Assembly (NCBI RefSeq): GCF_003171515.1
Contig: NC_089395.1
Location: forward strand, 1,116,001 to 1,180,000
Direction: 5' to 3'
Length of the DNA stretch: 64,000 bases
DNA from: Pyrenophora tritici-repentis
Lineage: Eukaryota > Ascomycota > Dothideomycetes > Pleosporales > Pleosporaceae
Shown: in pieces, positions 1-11,314 of the stretch
Layout: each line of letters begins with the position of its first letter
How positions within the stretch are numbered: the stretch's first letter is position 1
Program-made: the position numbers and the translations under genes
The notes under the pieces: generated by a model
Databases searched by the model: none
Seen by the model: the letters and a program-made list of their open reading frames with translations, nothing else
What the model was told of the DNA's origin: nothing

Positions 1-1
1 C

Positions 2-304
2 AACTGGCTCTACGCGGACAACTATTCGCGCGAACTGCGGTATGGGCCGCGCGCTGAAGCAAAGAAACATACAGTTGGGCCGTGGGATTGGACAGAAGAT
101 GAACAGGGTTTGACGTTGGATGGGGAGGAGTGTCTTGTGGCTGTAGAAGAGAAGAGGGGCGGGTATGGCTGGGCTGTGTACTGGGATCGAGAGGATGACT
201 GTTTGAAAGAGCAAGGAATAGGGAAGGACAAGAGGGTGTTGAGGTGTAGTTTGGAGAGGAGGCTAGTGGAGGAACGGACTATAAAGGGGCTGAATGAGGA
301 CTGA
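2..304 (+). CDS. 3' end of an unrecognised protein-coding gene (5' end outside window)
   Basis: An open frame runs from base 2 to the TGA at 302-304 and gives about 100 codons of a polar, charged C-terminus. It contains a WLYADNYSREL stretch, a PWDWTEDEQG stretch and a GWAVYWDREDD stretch. Composition and codon choice (many Trp, Asp, Glu, Arg; no internal stops) look like real coding sequence and differ sharply from the repeat DNA that follows. I do not recognise the family. The start lies left of the window. It could be the last exon of a gene or an entire 3' half; no splice acceptor is evident within the visible part. Confidence 0.6.
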   Translation, partial: NWLYADNYSRELRYGPRAEAKKHTVGPWDWTEDEQGLTLDGEECLVAVEEKRGGYGWAVYWDREDDCLKEQGIGKDKRVLRCSLERRLVEERTIKGLNED

Positions 305-479
305 TGCATCGTTAGAGAGTTGCGTTTGTTGGAGACATCCTCGTGGTTTTCTGTTGACTCTCCACCTGGCAATGTGAAAATTCAGCTAAGGACCACCACA
401 AGATATGATCATTGATTGTTACACCACGCAGGGTTTCATTTCCGTATCCGCTGGCATTGCTTACGCATTACTGGGTTTC

Positions 480-2900
480 CCGAATCTACGCCGGTTTCTA
501 CAATCGATTTTACTGTACAAACCATAGCGATTCCTAAAATCCGATTTTGGATTCACTCCGATTTTGCCGGGCCGATTTTTGGAATCCCTACCGATTTTCG
601 GAATCCCTACCGACTATCGTGATGCGTACCGATTTCTGACTCTCGATTCCTAGGACCACTGCCGGTTTTCTGGAATGCACCCCGATTTCTAATCGTAGAT
701 TCCTAACTCTACGCCGGTTTTATCGTAGCTTTCTCTTAGATTTTTGCCAATTATTACAATACGTAGTTACTGTTGGAAGGTCTATAGCACTAGTGCTGAA
801 AGGAAATAACGATAACTAGGAATGCATTCTGTTCGGTGATGGTTCTTGTTGATTACGAACATAGCTGCTACGAAGGTATACCTAAGCTCTGCGCAAGGTG
901 GGCCGAAGTCGGGCCGAAGTGTCCAGCAGCCGACGTCTCTACCGATACTCACGATCCGACAGTTACTAAGTTTTCATTACCGATTCATAGGATCCCTCCC
1001 GGTTATCTGGATTGTACACCGATTTCTAATGGCCACATTTTAGAACCCCTCCCGATTATCACAACTTGTAACGGTTTTTAGGACCATTACCTGGTTTAAG
1101 ATTTTATCCCGACTTTCGAGTGCCGATTTTAGACCACTGATTTTGGGGACCCTTACCGATTTCTTCGACGCTGCCTTTCTATAGTAACTATAACTGAGTC
1201 CTGGCCTCGGAGGCTACCCTGAATAGCCTAAATGCTTTCGCAATCCTGGAATTGCGAAAACTTTCCAGAAGATGCATAGCAGAACCTAGACTCATGACTC
1301 TAGAAACGCGTTAGATAGAGCTACATCAAGGTCTACCTTTCCCTACTACGTACAGATGAGGTTCTAGGAAGTAACTTTAAATTAAAGGTTTTCGTCGTCT
1401 TCTTCGCCTCATTCGTGTTCTGCTCATACCAGAAGCTCCGGACCTATATCTTTATATCTTTAGGTAAGGCTAAGAGTGGTCTACGCAAGAAGATACAAGT
1501 AATTGTACCATGTCACTATCAGCGACTCTAGTAACAACCTACACGACTGCTGAGTACAAGGCATCAACGTTAACATCCATAGCTTAGAGCATGCAATCAA
1601 TAGGTCTTGATTTGAGATTCGACTCCCTTGTCTATCGCCCGTACTATAGTTCATCATTGATGTAAAAAGGTCAGTGAATGTTGTGGTGTAGTAGCTTGTC
1701 ACGTGTTCGGTGTTAGGTAATCGGCGCTAGGGTTGAGTATTTTAGGGCGACTCCGTGTAGAGGAGCTCGACATCTTATCGTACACGATTCTTAATACTAC
1801 CGATTGTTACTCGGATACCTTCTTGTTCTCTACTCTCTACCGATTGCGGGTCGGCAGCCTCTCTTCTGACTATTGAGACTATCCCTCTACCACAATATCT
1901 ACCAACGACCAAAGTGTATCCCCGATTACGAAAGGCTAAGAATTTCCTACAAAGAACATCGTCGGCGTGGAATAATTCCACACCGATTTCTCAAATCTAC
2001 GCCAATTTTGGACACCCCCCAATATTGTAAGACCTCAACTGATTATCGAGATCCACACCGGTTTTGAGTACATACGGACTATAGATGTACAGCGATTTTG
2101 TATGCATACCGAGTTTCAAGAACCTTTACCGATTTTATGTATCTGCCGATTTTACGCGTCTATCGATGATATAGGTTTTTAGCTTATTGTTAGAATCATG
2201 CCGATTTTTGATACTCAGTACATTAGGTACCGGCCAACCTCTTAGCATCCACCTCAGTTTACATACCTAGCTGCCTTTGAAGACCCACACTGATTTTCAC
2301 ACTTCATACCGATATTATAATACCTCGACCAACTCATGAACGCAGATTTCTGACAACCCACTCCGATTTCCAGAACATACGCCGGTTTTCAATACGTACC
2401 AGTTCTCAGAAACCCTACAGATTTGCGAAAATCTGCGCCGATGCGTCGTCAAGCAATTACTAGAATCAATATCGATTTTTAGAATTCATGCTAGATATCG
2501 AGAGGTACTGATGTACAGAACCCCTACCGACTTTTGGATTTCACGCCGATTTCGAATAGCCGGTTTTTAGAATGTACCCCAATATACTAAGATTACAGCC
2601 AATAGTAAGTAGTCCGACTTTTAGAATCTACATCGATTCTTCGAAACTACACCCATTTTTAAATAAGTGCTGAATTTCTAGCACCCCAGCCGATTTTTGA
2701 GAACTCACACAGATTTTGTACAACCTTTGCCGGTTTTCGACATCTAATTACCCTAATTCATGCCGATTTTAAAAAGCCGATTTCCAGAGTACACCGGTTT
2801 TCCACATTCACAATCGACTTTCCGAGATTCCCCGCCGATTTTGAGTAGCCGATTTTCACATTCCATACTGGTTTCGATGAACTCATACCGACTTTTGGTA
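480..2900. repeat. Decayed minisatellite, core CCTACCGATTTT
   Basis: Short units resembling GAATCCCTACCGATTTTCG recur at roughly 17-25 bp spacing through two blocks, about 480-1160 and 1790-2900. Between them (about 1170-1780) the motif is rare. Units vary (CCGATTTT, CCGGTTTT, CCGACTTT) and many are separated by unrelated bases, as expected for an old tandem array that has lost register. No open frame of convincing composition occurs here. Bases 305-480 hold the 3' flank of the left-edge gene and nothing recognisable. Confidence 0.6.
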
Positions 2901-3184
2901 TAGATGGCGAGATCTCATTTTGGATGTATGACATAGTGTAACAGGCTGAGCCTATTACATGCGCTACGCTGTGTGCGTAGCTGTCGTCATGCGATTCCTT
3001 CGAGATACATCTATAGGTTTCTGTCATCATCCATCTAATTCTACTTCGGCCCATCTTCGGTCCGCTCCTGTATTTATGTACAGCTAGCATCCTTTTGTAG
3101 CTCTTTGTCAAATCCACTCTGTTACAAGGCATCTCTTGATCAGTCATCTGTGTATCGTCATCGATACAGCCGCTGGGGTCTAGC

Positions 3185-6100
3185 CCCCACAGATGTCAAT
3201 GAGCAAGCTGAGCGAGCTCAGCCAATTGGCTTGCTCAGCCAATTGAGCGGAGGCCAGCAGCTCGCTCGGCTCGCTCGGATTGGCTGAAACAGGGCTGTCA
3301 GCTCGCTCGGCTTGATGGGCTCAGTCCCGATTAGGAAAGTTATATAGAAACCTTGGTGTTGAGTTTCTCAGCTAATATCCCACTTATGTACACCGTATTT
3401 CGCGTCCATCTCCTCATCGCTGATAGCCTCCTTTACAGGCACCTCACCACTGCCAAATCCAGCTCTTATCCATCGTCTATCGCACTGTATTGCTGCTAGA
3501 AGTTGCGGAGAAATGCTGCGCCGACGGGGCTCGAGGAGGTCACCCAGCTCGCTGAATAAGCGCTCACACTCACAGCTTGAGCCTGGGATTGATAGCATGT
3601 CGATAGCAAATTTGCTAAGGCTGGGGTAGCGATCGCGGAGTCCTACCCAGTATTTTATAGGGTCGACGCCCTCGCTAGCGATCGGTTCGCTGCGTTTCCA
3701 AGCCTCATATTCATCCTCCTCGTTCTCCGTAAGCCCTGCAGGCTCAATAAAGCTGTTGATAGCGTCGTCTATATCATTGTGCCTGACTTTGGGGCGTAAG
3801 CGCGGCTTCGGTAAGCTTTTGTACTCCGCCCACAAATGTTGAAACTTGCGGTTGCTGCTCTCTAGCCAATCAGGCTTATCCGCCCACGCTGCGTCAAGGT
3901 AGCTTTTGTAGCGAGGATGAAGGATTGTAGCAGCATAGTAAGCTGGCGAGAGGTCGAGCTTGTTGTAGTACTCGCGGGCTTTAACTAGGGCAGCGCGGAG
4001 GTTGATAGCAAGGTGGTCTTCGGGTGACTCTGTATGCTCATCGTGAATGACGTCTTCATAGCTTTGCAAGCGGTCCTCATAGACTCCAAGTAAGTATTCA
4101 AATACTGGAATAACCTCAGCGATTGCTCCAAAAGCACCGCTTTTGCCGCGGCCTTCAAGCCGTTTTGTAGCTTGTTTCAGTGGCCTGAGCACATCAATAT
4201 ACTCAGCAATCACCTGCCAGTCATGGGCATTGATCCCATCAGACCTCATCCAATCCGGCGCTGCAGGCAGCTTGTTGTTACGACTTCGGGCGTACGCGTC
4301 TTCAGTTTCAATCTTCTGAATATGGTAGTTGGCGTACCCATTAACCGCTAATTGCAACTCAACAGCGCGCTCAAAACACGAAACGTAAGAGTTCCAGCGA
4401 GTAACAACTGGCTTGACGGGCTCCTTGATTTTGTGCTGTTCTGTTGGCGCGTTGACAGGCTGGTCCCTAATAGCGAGCTTCTGATACTTCTCAAAAAGAG
4501 CGTACTGTTGTGGTGTTTTGATGTAGTTGATAACCGCGAGAAGCACTCCTAATGGTCCATCGCCTCGCCAAGTAGCCATGTTCTCAGCTTCGTTCACGCG
4601 CTCAGTCTCCTCGTTGTCGTAGGACTCTTTCTCCTCACCCCAGAGTAGCATCTGGCCAATGAGATTAAGCGTATGAGGACCGCAGCGAAGGCGACGCTCG
4701 GTAGCGCTGAAGCCCATCTGCAAGGCGAGAGTGTTGATCGTGGTGTTGTTGTTATGTGCGTTGTCGAGGACGAAGTAACCGAGCTTGCCCACAGTGATTT
4801 CGAACTGCTTGAATATTGCCATCACGACCTCAGCCATGGCCTCGCCGGTGTGGGCACCTGTCAGTTGTGGGAGCGCAATAGGCAAGTCCCTGAGCTCGCC
4901 AGAGCTATCAACGTAGTGGGCGACGATACCTAAGTAACCGCGCTTGCCACCTTTTGTCGTCCATCCGTCAAAGCTTATATGGACTTTGCTCATTGATTCT
5001 GAAAGGCTTGCGACAACCTTTGGTAACAGGTAGTTGTACAGGCGTATAACGTATCGTGAGACGCTGTTATGAGATGCCCACAGGGCTCGTTCTGCCTCTA
5101 CGCTAGCTAATTGTATCATATTGCGAAAAGACGATGATTCGAATTGTGAGAGTGGGAGGTTGTTTTCGACGAGCCAGGTGACGGCCGCAAGCCTAAACTC
5201 TTGTATATTGAAGTTGGTAAGCTCGTTGGCAACAGCCTGAGAGCAGCCCTTCTGAAGGGCGCGTTCGAGGAGAGTTTCTTTCCGAGGAGCGACGGTAGTG
5301 CGCTTACTTGGAGGCTTCAAGCCATGACCTTTCTTGTCTTCTCCGAGATGACGTGCTGGCGCTGATGGAGACTGCGAGACGTCATGTATGCCACGGCCAA
5401 CAGTAGTGAACTTGTGCTTATAGCAATAGTGGCAGATCCACGTGACTTTTGCGACGTTGCTGCGCAAGGCGATGCGATAGCTATGGCTGTATACCCAGCT
5501 TGCTCGGTTCGAAAGTGATGTGGGCGGCTTGCAGTGCTTTGGGTAGCGACTCCAATTAAAGCCGTCGTATTTGTCCTCTACCCATACGAAACCCTCGTCG
5601 ACAGCCTCGCTAGCTGCTCCTGAAGCTGCAACAGTGGCATGCTCGCTGCCCTCAGGTGGTGGGATGATTGTCTCTTCGGCGCGCGACTCTCGGAGGGTCG
5701 CTTCAAAATTTGGTGCTTGTGGCGCGGCGACGAGAGCTTGACGCGGCGACAGCGGTGGAGGAGGTGGAGATGGTGAGAATGGCCGAGTATCGACTAGCAC
5801 AGGTTGGCTGGCAGTCCCGCGATGACGCGCTGCGACTCTAGGGCGCTTCGAAGTTGTCGCGATTTCTAGAGCATTAACGCGTGTTCTTTTTGCTGGCATT
5901 ATAGCAACGGCGAGGTAGATAATAGCTGCAAATAGAGACGCGTTGATGGAGTATAGGTGAGTGTGGTGGGTGATAAGTAGTAAGTGAAGTGTCGCAGAAG
6001 GAGAATATTGTTGCCAGGCCGTTAGCCGGAAATTTAGTAGCTTATTTGCTAGAAATATAGCAAAAAAGAGTGTATTTTAGGTTATAACTAGGTTTCGAAC

Positions 6101-6331
6101 TTACGCACTACACCTAAAAATCATCGTGAGATTGCCCCTCCACCAAGTCCTTCAGCCCCAAGTTTCCAACCGCCCCATCCAACCAAGCTAAGCAAGCTGA
6201 CTGAGCGAGCGCCTATCCCTAAGCTCGCTCGGCTTGCAAGCGCGCACTGCGCGCTCAGCTCATTCGGCTTGGTCAAAACGTCCAAGCCGAGCGAGCTGAG
6301 CGAGCCGGCTCGCTCGTTGACAAGTATGGGG
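3185..6331 (-). mobile_element. hAT-1: complete-looking hAT DNA transposon
   Basis: A single long transposase frame on the minus strand is flanked by matching ends. The left end reads CCCCACAGATGTCAATGAGC. The reverse complement of the right end reads CCCCATACTTGTCAACGAGC, so 16 of 20 bases match. Inside both ends lie dense subterminal arrays of GAGCGAGC / GCTCGCTCGGCTTG (about 3215-3330 and 6195-6320), a known hAT arrangement thought to bind the transposase. I could not find a convincing 8-bp target duplication, so the borders are approximate and the element may be old. Confidence 0.7.
3368..5899 (-). CDS. hAT family transposase (843 aa), intact frame
   Basis: Cut-and-paste transposase. Residues about 95-165 form a BED-like zinc-finger region (WICHYCYKHK gives the CxxC pair). 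The RNase H-like core follows, with the SFDGWTTKGGKRGYLG segment and the LGYFVLDNAHNNN segment that carry catalytic acidic positions in this family. The C-terminal hAT dimerisation domain ends the protein (KYWVGLRDRYPSLSKFAIDM, then SCECERLFSELGDLL). The ATG opens with a basic MPAKRTR stretch and the frame has no stops. It is clearly related to the hAT-3 transposase at 33225-35789 across the core, but is a separate family. Whether it is active is unknown because the ends have diverged. Confidence 0.9.
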   Translation of the reverse strand: MPAKRTRVNALEIATTSKRPRVAARHRGTASQPVLVDTRPFSPSPPPPPLSPRQALVAAPQAPNFEATLRESRAEETIIPPPEGSEHATVAASGAASEAVDEGFVWVEDKYDGFNWSRYPKHCKPPTSLSNRASWVYSHSYRIALRSNVAKVTWICHYCYKHKFTTVGRGIHDVSQSPSAPARHLGEDKKGHGLKPPSKRTTVAPRKETLLERALQKGCSQAVANELTNFNIQEFRLAAVTWLVENNLPLSQFESSSFRNMIQLASVEAERALWASHNSVSRYVIRLYNYLLPKVVASLSESMSKVHISFDGWTTKGGKRGYLGIVAHYVDSSGELRDLPIALPQLTGAHTGEAMAEVVMAIFKQFEITVGKLGYFVLDNAHNNNTTINTLALQMGFSATERRLRCGPHTLNLIGQMLLWGEEKESYDNEETERVNEAENMATWRGDGPLGVLLAVINYIKTPQQYALFEKYQKLAIRDQPVNAPTEQHKIKEPVKPVVTRWNSYVSCFERAVELQLAVNGYANYHIQKIETEDAYARSRNNKLPAAPDWMRSDGINAHDWQVIAEYIDVLRPLKQATKRLEGRGKSGAFGAIAEVIPVFEYLLGVYEDRLQSYEDVIHDEHTESPEDHLAINLRAALVKAREYYNKLDLSPAYYAATILHPRYKSYLDAAWADKPDWLESSNRKFQHLWAEYKSLPKPRLRPKVRHNDIDDAINSFIEPAGLTENEEDEYEAWKRSEPIASEGVDPIKYWVGLRDRYPSLSKFAIDMLSIPGSSCECERLFSELGDLLEPRRRSISPQLLAAIQCDRRWIRAGFGSGEVPVKEAISDEEMDAKYGVHKWDIS

Positions 6332-6748
6332 AATAGTCTTCAGGCTTGCAGTTTGCACTGTCGTAGCGCCATCAAAGAGAGCTTGTGTGGTTATAAACAC
6401 TCGGTTTACTGCAAATTGCCGGAATGCTGAGTGTGTACTGTTTTCCTCAGAAACTTGTGTATAGTCTAGGATCGCATAGTATCCACGGCGTCTAAGCATT
6501 GACATCGCATCAATATTTATACCATCTCCATCGGTTCGTATGAACGCAACCTGCAGTTATTGGTTGGTGTAGAACATTGATACTTGTTTGTTGAAGTCAT
6601 GCCAGCTGTCCATGGGGCCCTTGAATACATCGCACAGAGCACTTGTCGTGGTCCTTTCATTGGCGTTTCCACCGATAAGGTTTGGTAAACTCTCTTCGAT
6701 GACCTCTTTGGGGTTTTGTTCTATGACTTGTCCTGGAATAGGGCTCAT
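6332..6748 (-). pseudogene. Truncated coding-like fragment abutting hAT-1
   Basis: Two minus-strand open segments, starting at 6748 and at about 6556, lie in the same frame. They are separated by one TAA at 6557-6559 followed by CTGCAG, which could be a splice acceptor. The composition (for example MSPIPGQVIEQNPKEVIEES, then MSMLRRRGYYAILDYTQVSE) looks protein-like. The frame runs straight into the hAT-1 end near 6331, so hAT-1 may have cut an older gene or element. I recognise no family. It could be a remnant of another transposon or chance. Confidence 0.3.
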
Positions 6749-6800
6749 TGCGCTTGCTACACAGGGGACGATATCGTGGTTGAAGAAGCGCGTGATTCAG

Positions 6801-6860
6801 GAGTATGTGGTGCAGGAGTGTGTGGTGTAGGAGTGTGTGGTGTAGGAGTGTGTGGTTGAG
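6801..6860. repeat. 15-bp tandem repeat, four units
   Basis: Four adjacent 15-bp units of GAGTGTGTGGTGTAG with small variants, starting at 6801. The rest of 6750-7040 shows nothing recognisable. Confidence 0.8.
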
Positions 6861-7054
6861 TAGAGGTCTGTGTTCACGAAAAAGCCTTTTTATCTGTAGA
6901 GGGAATAGAATTCCGCGCTAGTCAAGTAAAGGTCGGTGGTCAGTGCATTTTTTCCAAGTGAAAGAAGCCCCCGCGCACTCTACGCGTTGTCTCAGAAACA
7001 TCTTCATATGCAATTCACCTGCATAATTTTCTTGAGCCTCTTAAACATCTACTT

Positions 7055-7077
7055 ATTATTATTATTATTATTATTAT
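7055..7077 (-). repeat. (TAA)n 3' tail of the LINE
   Basis: A run of ATT units on the plus strand is TAA on the LINE strand. It directly follows the left copy of the target duplication, so it is the element's simple-repeat tail and not an independent microsatellite. Confidence 0.85.
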
Positions 7078-7311
7078 ATTTCCATTAGAGTCCTGTATCA
7101 GTCGGTGACTATGTAGGACTTTGGCTAAGCCGTTCTATGTATGATGGTCGTTGTGGAGTTTCTATAGGTCTTGTACAATTTGGGTGGTGTTTTGCGTACT
7201 CCAATTTCAGAGCTAGTCTTCCATTGGCGCGGGTGCTAAAGAGCAGTTTGGTGAGTAGAAAGAGATGTAGCAGCGGGCTCTTTTGGATAAGGGAATATTG
7301 TTTTTGTAGTT

Positions 7312-10300
7312 TTATACAGTGTCTGTCTGTTCGGTGGTTTGCCTAAGGTGCCATTTTCTCGTGCCAATCCTAGTACTTGCAATAAAGGCTAGAGTAGCTT
7401 TAATGCCTGTCTTTGTTTGGAGGAGAAGTGGGAGGGTGATAGGTCTGTGTGGTATTGCTTCTTTGAGTGTATTTCGATGTGTTTTGTACTGTTTGCACTC
7501 TAGAAGTAGATGCTGTGGTGTTTGTGGTTTGTAGCATATACATAGATTGCAGTCTCTCTTGTTGAATCTCTTAAGGTAGGAGTTGAAGTATCTATGTCCT
7601 AGCTTGAGTGAGTAGAACGCGCTCGAGATTTCTCTTGGTGTTCCCTTCGGGACTTTGATTGTTGTATGTGTGTTGAGCTTGAAGATCCTTAAGTAGGAGC
7701 TTCTGTTTTTAGTGGGCCTGTCGGTATACCTCTTGTACTCCATTAGTTGTTCTGTTTTTTGTATTTTGTTGATTTCTGTGCCTAAGTAGGCTAGGCTCGC
7801 TGTGGTCGATGTTGTTAGTCTCTCTTTAGCTGCTTCCTTTGCTAGCGTGTCGGCTTTTTCGTTGCCCTTGACGTCGTTATGTCCTAGGGCCCACTGCAGG
7901 TGGATCGATGCTTTCTTTGTCGTTATTCTCTTTGCAGCTCTGATGCATCTTAGTAGCCACTGTTGTCCCGGGTTGTCCGATAGGTTGTTAAGCCTATGGA
8001 TTGCTGCTTGGTTGTCTGCGTATACGTAGATCTCTTGGCCTTCTTGTGCCACTATAGCCGCGTGTTCGAATGCCTGTGCTATCCCCTCTAGTTCACCGTT
8101 GTAGACTAGTTGGGAGCATCTAATGTTTGTCTTTTAAGAAAAGGTTTCTTCGTGGGTGGAGCTGTACGCTACTACACCTACGCTGATCCCTATTCCCTTG
8201 TCGTGTTGTGAGGCATCTGAGTAGATTGCGGTGAAGTTATCTCCGCTCCTTGATAGGATATAATCCGCGTGTGCAATTGCCTCTTCCTCTTTGCTCTTTT
8301 TTGATACAGTAACCTTGTAGTTAAGACTTTCCTACGGTCTGAACCTATATGGGATTATCTTTTCTACGCTGTTGTTGTCTCTCTCTGGGATTAACTTAAC
8401 AATAGTATATAGTTGTCTATGCTGGTTTGGCTTTTTGTAGCTAGTTTTGTCTGTATTTGTGATCCTTGTAATTGCTTTCTAGATTGGGTGGTTGCTGGAT
8501 AGCTGGTGTGCTCTAGACGCATACTTTCGGTTGTTGGTGTTAAGTCTAATTGCAGGTGACGTAAGTCCGGATTCAATGCTTGTTAGTAGAGATGGTGACG
8601 TTCTGAACACTCTAATTATCTTTCTACACGCTAGGTTGTGCAGTGATTGTAGGAGGCTAGTGGCGTAGCTTTGGTTCTTCTAGTATATTTGTGATCCGTA
8701 GTCTGCAACGCTTGTGACGCAGGCTAGGTATAGTTGTCGTACTGCTTTTGGGGAGAGTCCTCTTTCGATGTTGGCTAGTCTCCCTAGCCTGTGAAATGCT
8801 TTTGTTGCTTAGCTTACGCGTGTAGCAATATGTTCCTTAAAGGACAGTCTATTGTCTATGTAGATGCCTAGCCATTTGATTGTGTCTTTTGGTTCTACAA
8901 TGGTGTTGTCTGGGAGCTGTAGGCTTCTCTCTTTTCTCTCTTTCTTGGCGGTAAAGTGAATAAGCTCTGTCTTAGCTATATCGAACATAATCGCTAAGTT
9001 TTTCCCTTGGTGAGATAGTAGGCGGACTTGCTGTTCTAGTATTTTGACGTTTTTCTTTAGGGATGTTGAGGATGTCGATAGAGATAGGTCGTCAATATAG
9101 GATAGGTTGAAGCTTTGTAGTCCTAGGAAGAGGTCTCTAGTGTAGATAAGAAAGAATATTGGAGACACTGGGCTGCCTTGAGGTATCCCAGCTATTATCT
9201 CGGAGAATTCTTGTGTCTTATTGTCGAAGGAGAGTCTTAGCGATCTGTTTGAGAAGAAGGATTTTGTCTAAGCGATAAGACTAATTGGAAGGCCTAGCTT
9301 CTTAAGCGTTCGCAGGAATTAATTGTGTGAGACGTAGTTAAATGCTCCCTTTACGTCTAGGAAGATAGTTAATGTTATTTGGCCTTTCTGTTTCTGGTGC
9401 TGAATTTGGTCGATGAGTAGCATAGCTGCATCTATTGCAGATTTCTTGAGTCTACCCCTAATTTGGGTTGGGTGTAGTACAGACTCCGCAACAATCAATC
9501 GATTGACATGATTGATTCCTATATAGGTTAAAGAATTACTTCATTAGGCAGCCTTTAACCTAGATAGGAATCAATCATGCCGATCCGATTGATTGTTGCG
9601 GAGTCTGGTGTAGTAGCTCTGTGATTTCTGCTAGATTGCTCAGCCTACTTGCGGTGATTCTCTCGTTAATCTTTCCTAAACAGCTTAATAGAGTGATAAC
9701 TCTGTAGGCTTTTGGGATTGAATAGTCTGGTTTTGATGCCTTTTTAAGAACAGCTCCTGTAGCTTGTTTCCAGCATTTTGGGTGGTATCTATAGTTGAAT
9801 AGGAGTGAGAAAGCTCTAAACATTGTTTGCGGTTGAGCTTTGTACGCGGCTGTGATTATGTCTTGTGTTATTGCATCTGGTCCTGGGGTGCTACTTTTGA
9901 CTTGACTTGAGCATGCTCGTTCTAGTTCAGTCGTGGATAGTGCTGGCCAATCCCATCTCTTTTCCTAGTAGTTAGTGAATGTGGGCGCTTCGGTTATAGG
10001 CGGTGGTGGGAATAGCGTGTTGCGGAACGCTTGGTATTTCTTGTCGAATGATGTTTCTCCTTGTATAGGTGGAATTCTTTCGACTTTGTTATCCTTTGTA
10101 TATGCCATGGCTTTGTAGATTGACTGCGGGTCTTCCTTCTCTAGGAATTCATTCTAGTGTTTCCTTTTAGCGTCTTTGATTGCCTTGTTGTAGGTGTTTC
10201 GTGCACGTAGGAAGTCTCTTTTCTCTAGGTAGGCGTCGTGTATCGCAGTAGTTTCGAGCTTTTCTTTAAAAATCCTTCTATAGTGGGAAGTGTCTTGTCG

Positions 10301-11314
10301 TAGCTTTGTCAGCTCTTTGTTCCACCAAGCTTTTGGTTTTGGACCAAGTCTAGTGATAGGGATAGCTTTGTTTGCTGCAGTTTGGATTGCTTGAGTTATT
10401 GCTTTACCAATCTCTTCTAGCTGTTGCTCTAGCTCTGTATTGTTGCCGAGGAGGAGGTCCATTAAGTCTGCCTTTCTTGGATCACTGATCTAGTCTATAT
10501 CTTGCAAGGTTTGACTGTTTTGGATTGCCGTTTCTAGTTCTTTGTTGAAGGTGTCCCAGTTAGCCTTTGCAGTATTAAATCTGGGTTAGTTTGTCGGGTT
10601 TTCTACAAGGTCTGCGTTTGTTTGGATGGAGAATAGGAGGCCGTAGTGATCTGATCCAGTTTTAGGTATGGTCTGCCAGTCCGTAGCTTTGCTAGCTAAG
10701 TCTGGAGTGACAAGTGAGAGGTCTAGGACTGTTTCTCTAGATAGGTGTGGTCTGAAGAATGTGCCTACTCCTGGTGTGTTTAGGAGCTCTAGATCTTGTT
10801 CTTCAATCCAGTCAATAAATGGCTGTGCTCCTTGGCTCGTCGTTGGGCATAGCGGGTCCCACAATGGATGGTGCTCGTTGCTATCTAGTACTAAAATAGA
10901 ACTTGGCGGAAGCTTAGTGTTAAGTATAGCTCTGGGCAGTGTTTTTTCCCCTTCGGCGTTTGTTTGGTTGTATACGTTAAATAGGTTAAATTGGAAATTA
11001 GAACCTTTTATTGTAATAGCTATTGCGTCTGGGTCTATTTTGAAGTCGTTTTGGGTGAATGTCTCTGCTTCTAGTGTTCTAGATATATAAAATAGAACCC
11101 TAGGGCGGACGGGTAGGTTTGTTACTGGTAAGATCTGGATAAACGCAGTGTGATTTATGGATCTTGCTGTTGCGTAGTTGTCGTTGGTAGTTAGCCATAG
11201 CTCTTGAATTGCAATTATATCAGCTTTAAGTTTAACTGCAAGTTGCAGTGTAGACTCAGTCGCTGTAATGCTCTTGTTGAGATTGACTTAGAGGATCCTA
11301 ATGTTGTTCAACAT
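7312..11314 (-). pseudogene. LINE ORF2: AP endonuclease, reverse transcriptase, RNase H (multiply stopped)
   Basis: The ORF2 start is ATG at 11314 (MLNNIRIL). An apurinic endonuclease domain follows; its C-terminal part gives the FRPHLSRETVLDLSLVTPD and TGSDHYGLL signatures near 10630-10760. A linker with the WWNKELTKLRQ segment lies near 10310. The reverse transcriptase runs from about 9830 to 8800, with the catalytic YIDD near 9090. RNase H lies at about 8200-7800 (YADNQAAI, then GHNDVKGNEKADTLAKEA), and a C-x2-C-x8-H-x4-C motif (CNLCICY...HLLLEC) is near 7520-7560. Stops interrupt it, for example at 8134, 9319, 10154, 10500 and 11288. The MITE at 9480-9607 splits the reverse transcriptase. 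Confidence 0.9.
9480..9607. mobile_element. 128-bp palindromic hAT-type MITE, copy 1
   Basis: It begins CAGACTCCGCAACAATCAAT and ends with the inverse. It is flanked by a perfect 8-bp duplication GTGTAGTA (9472-9479 and 9608-9615). It has no coding capacity, and nearly the whole element can fold as one hairpin. The 8-bp duplication and CAG start point to mobilisation by a hAT transposase. It sits in the LINE reverse transcriptase and is the exact reverse complement of the copy at 36768-36895. Confidence 0.93.

Noticed and set aside
3105..3350. Tandem CTGAGCGAGC pattern as a CRISPR-like array
   Set aside because: Irregular spacing, no unique spacers, eukaryotic context; explained as hAT subterminal repeats.
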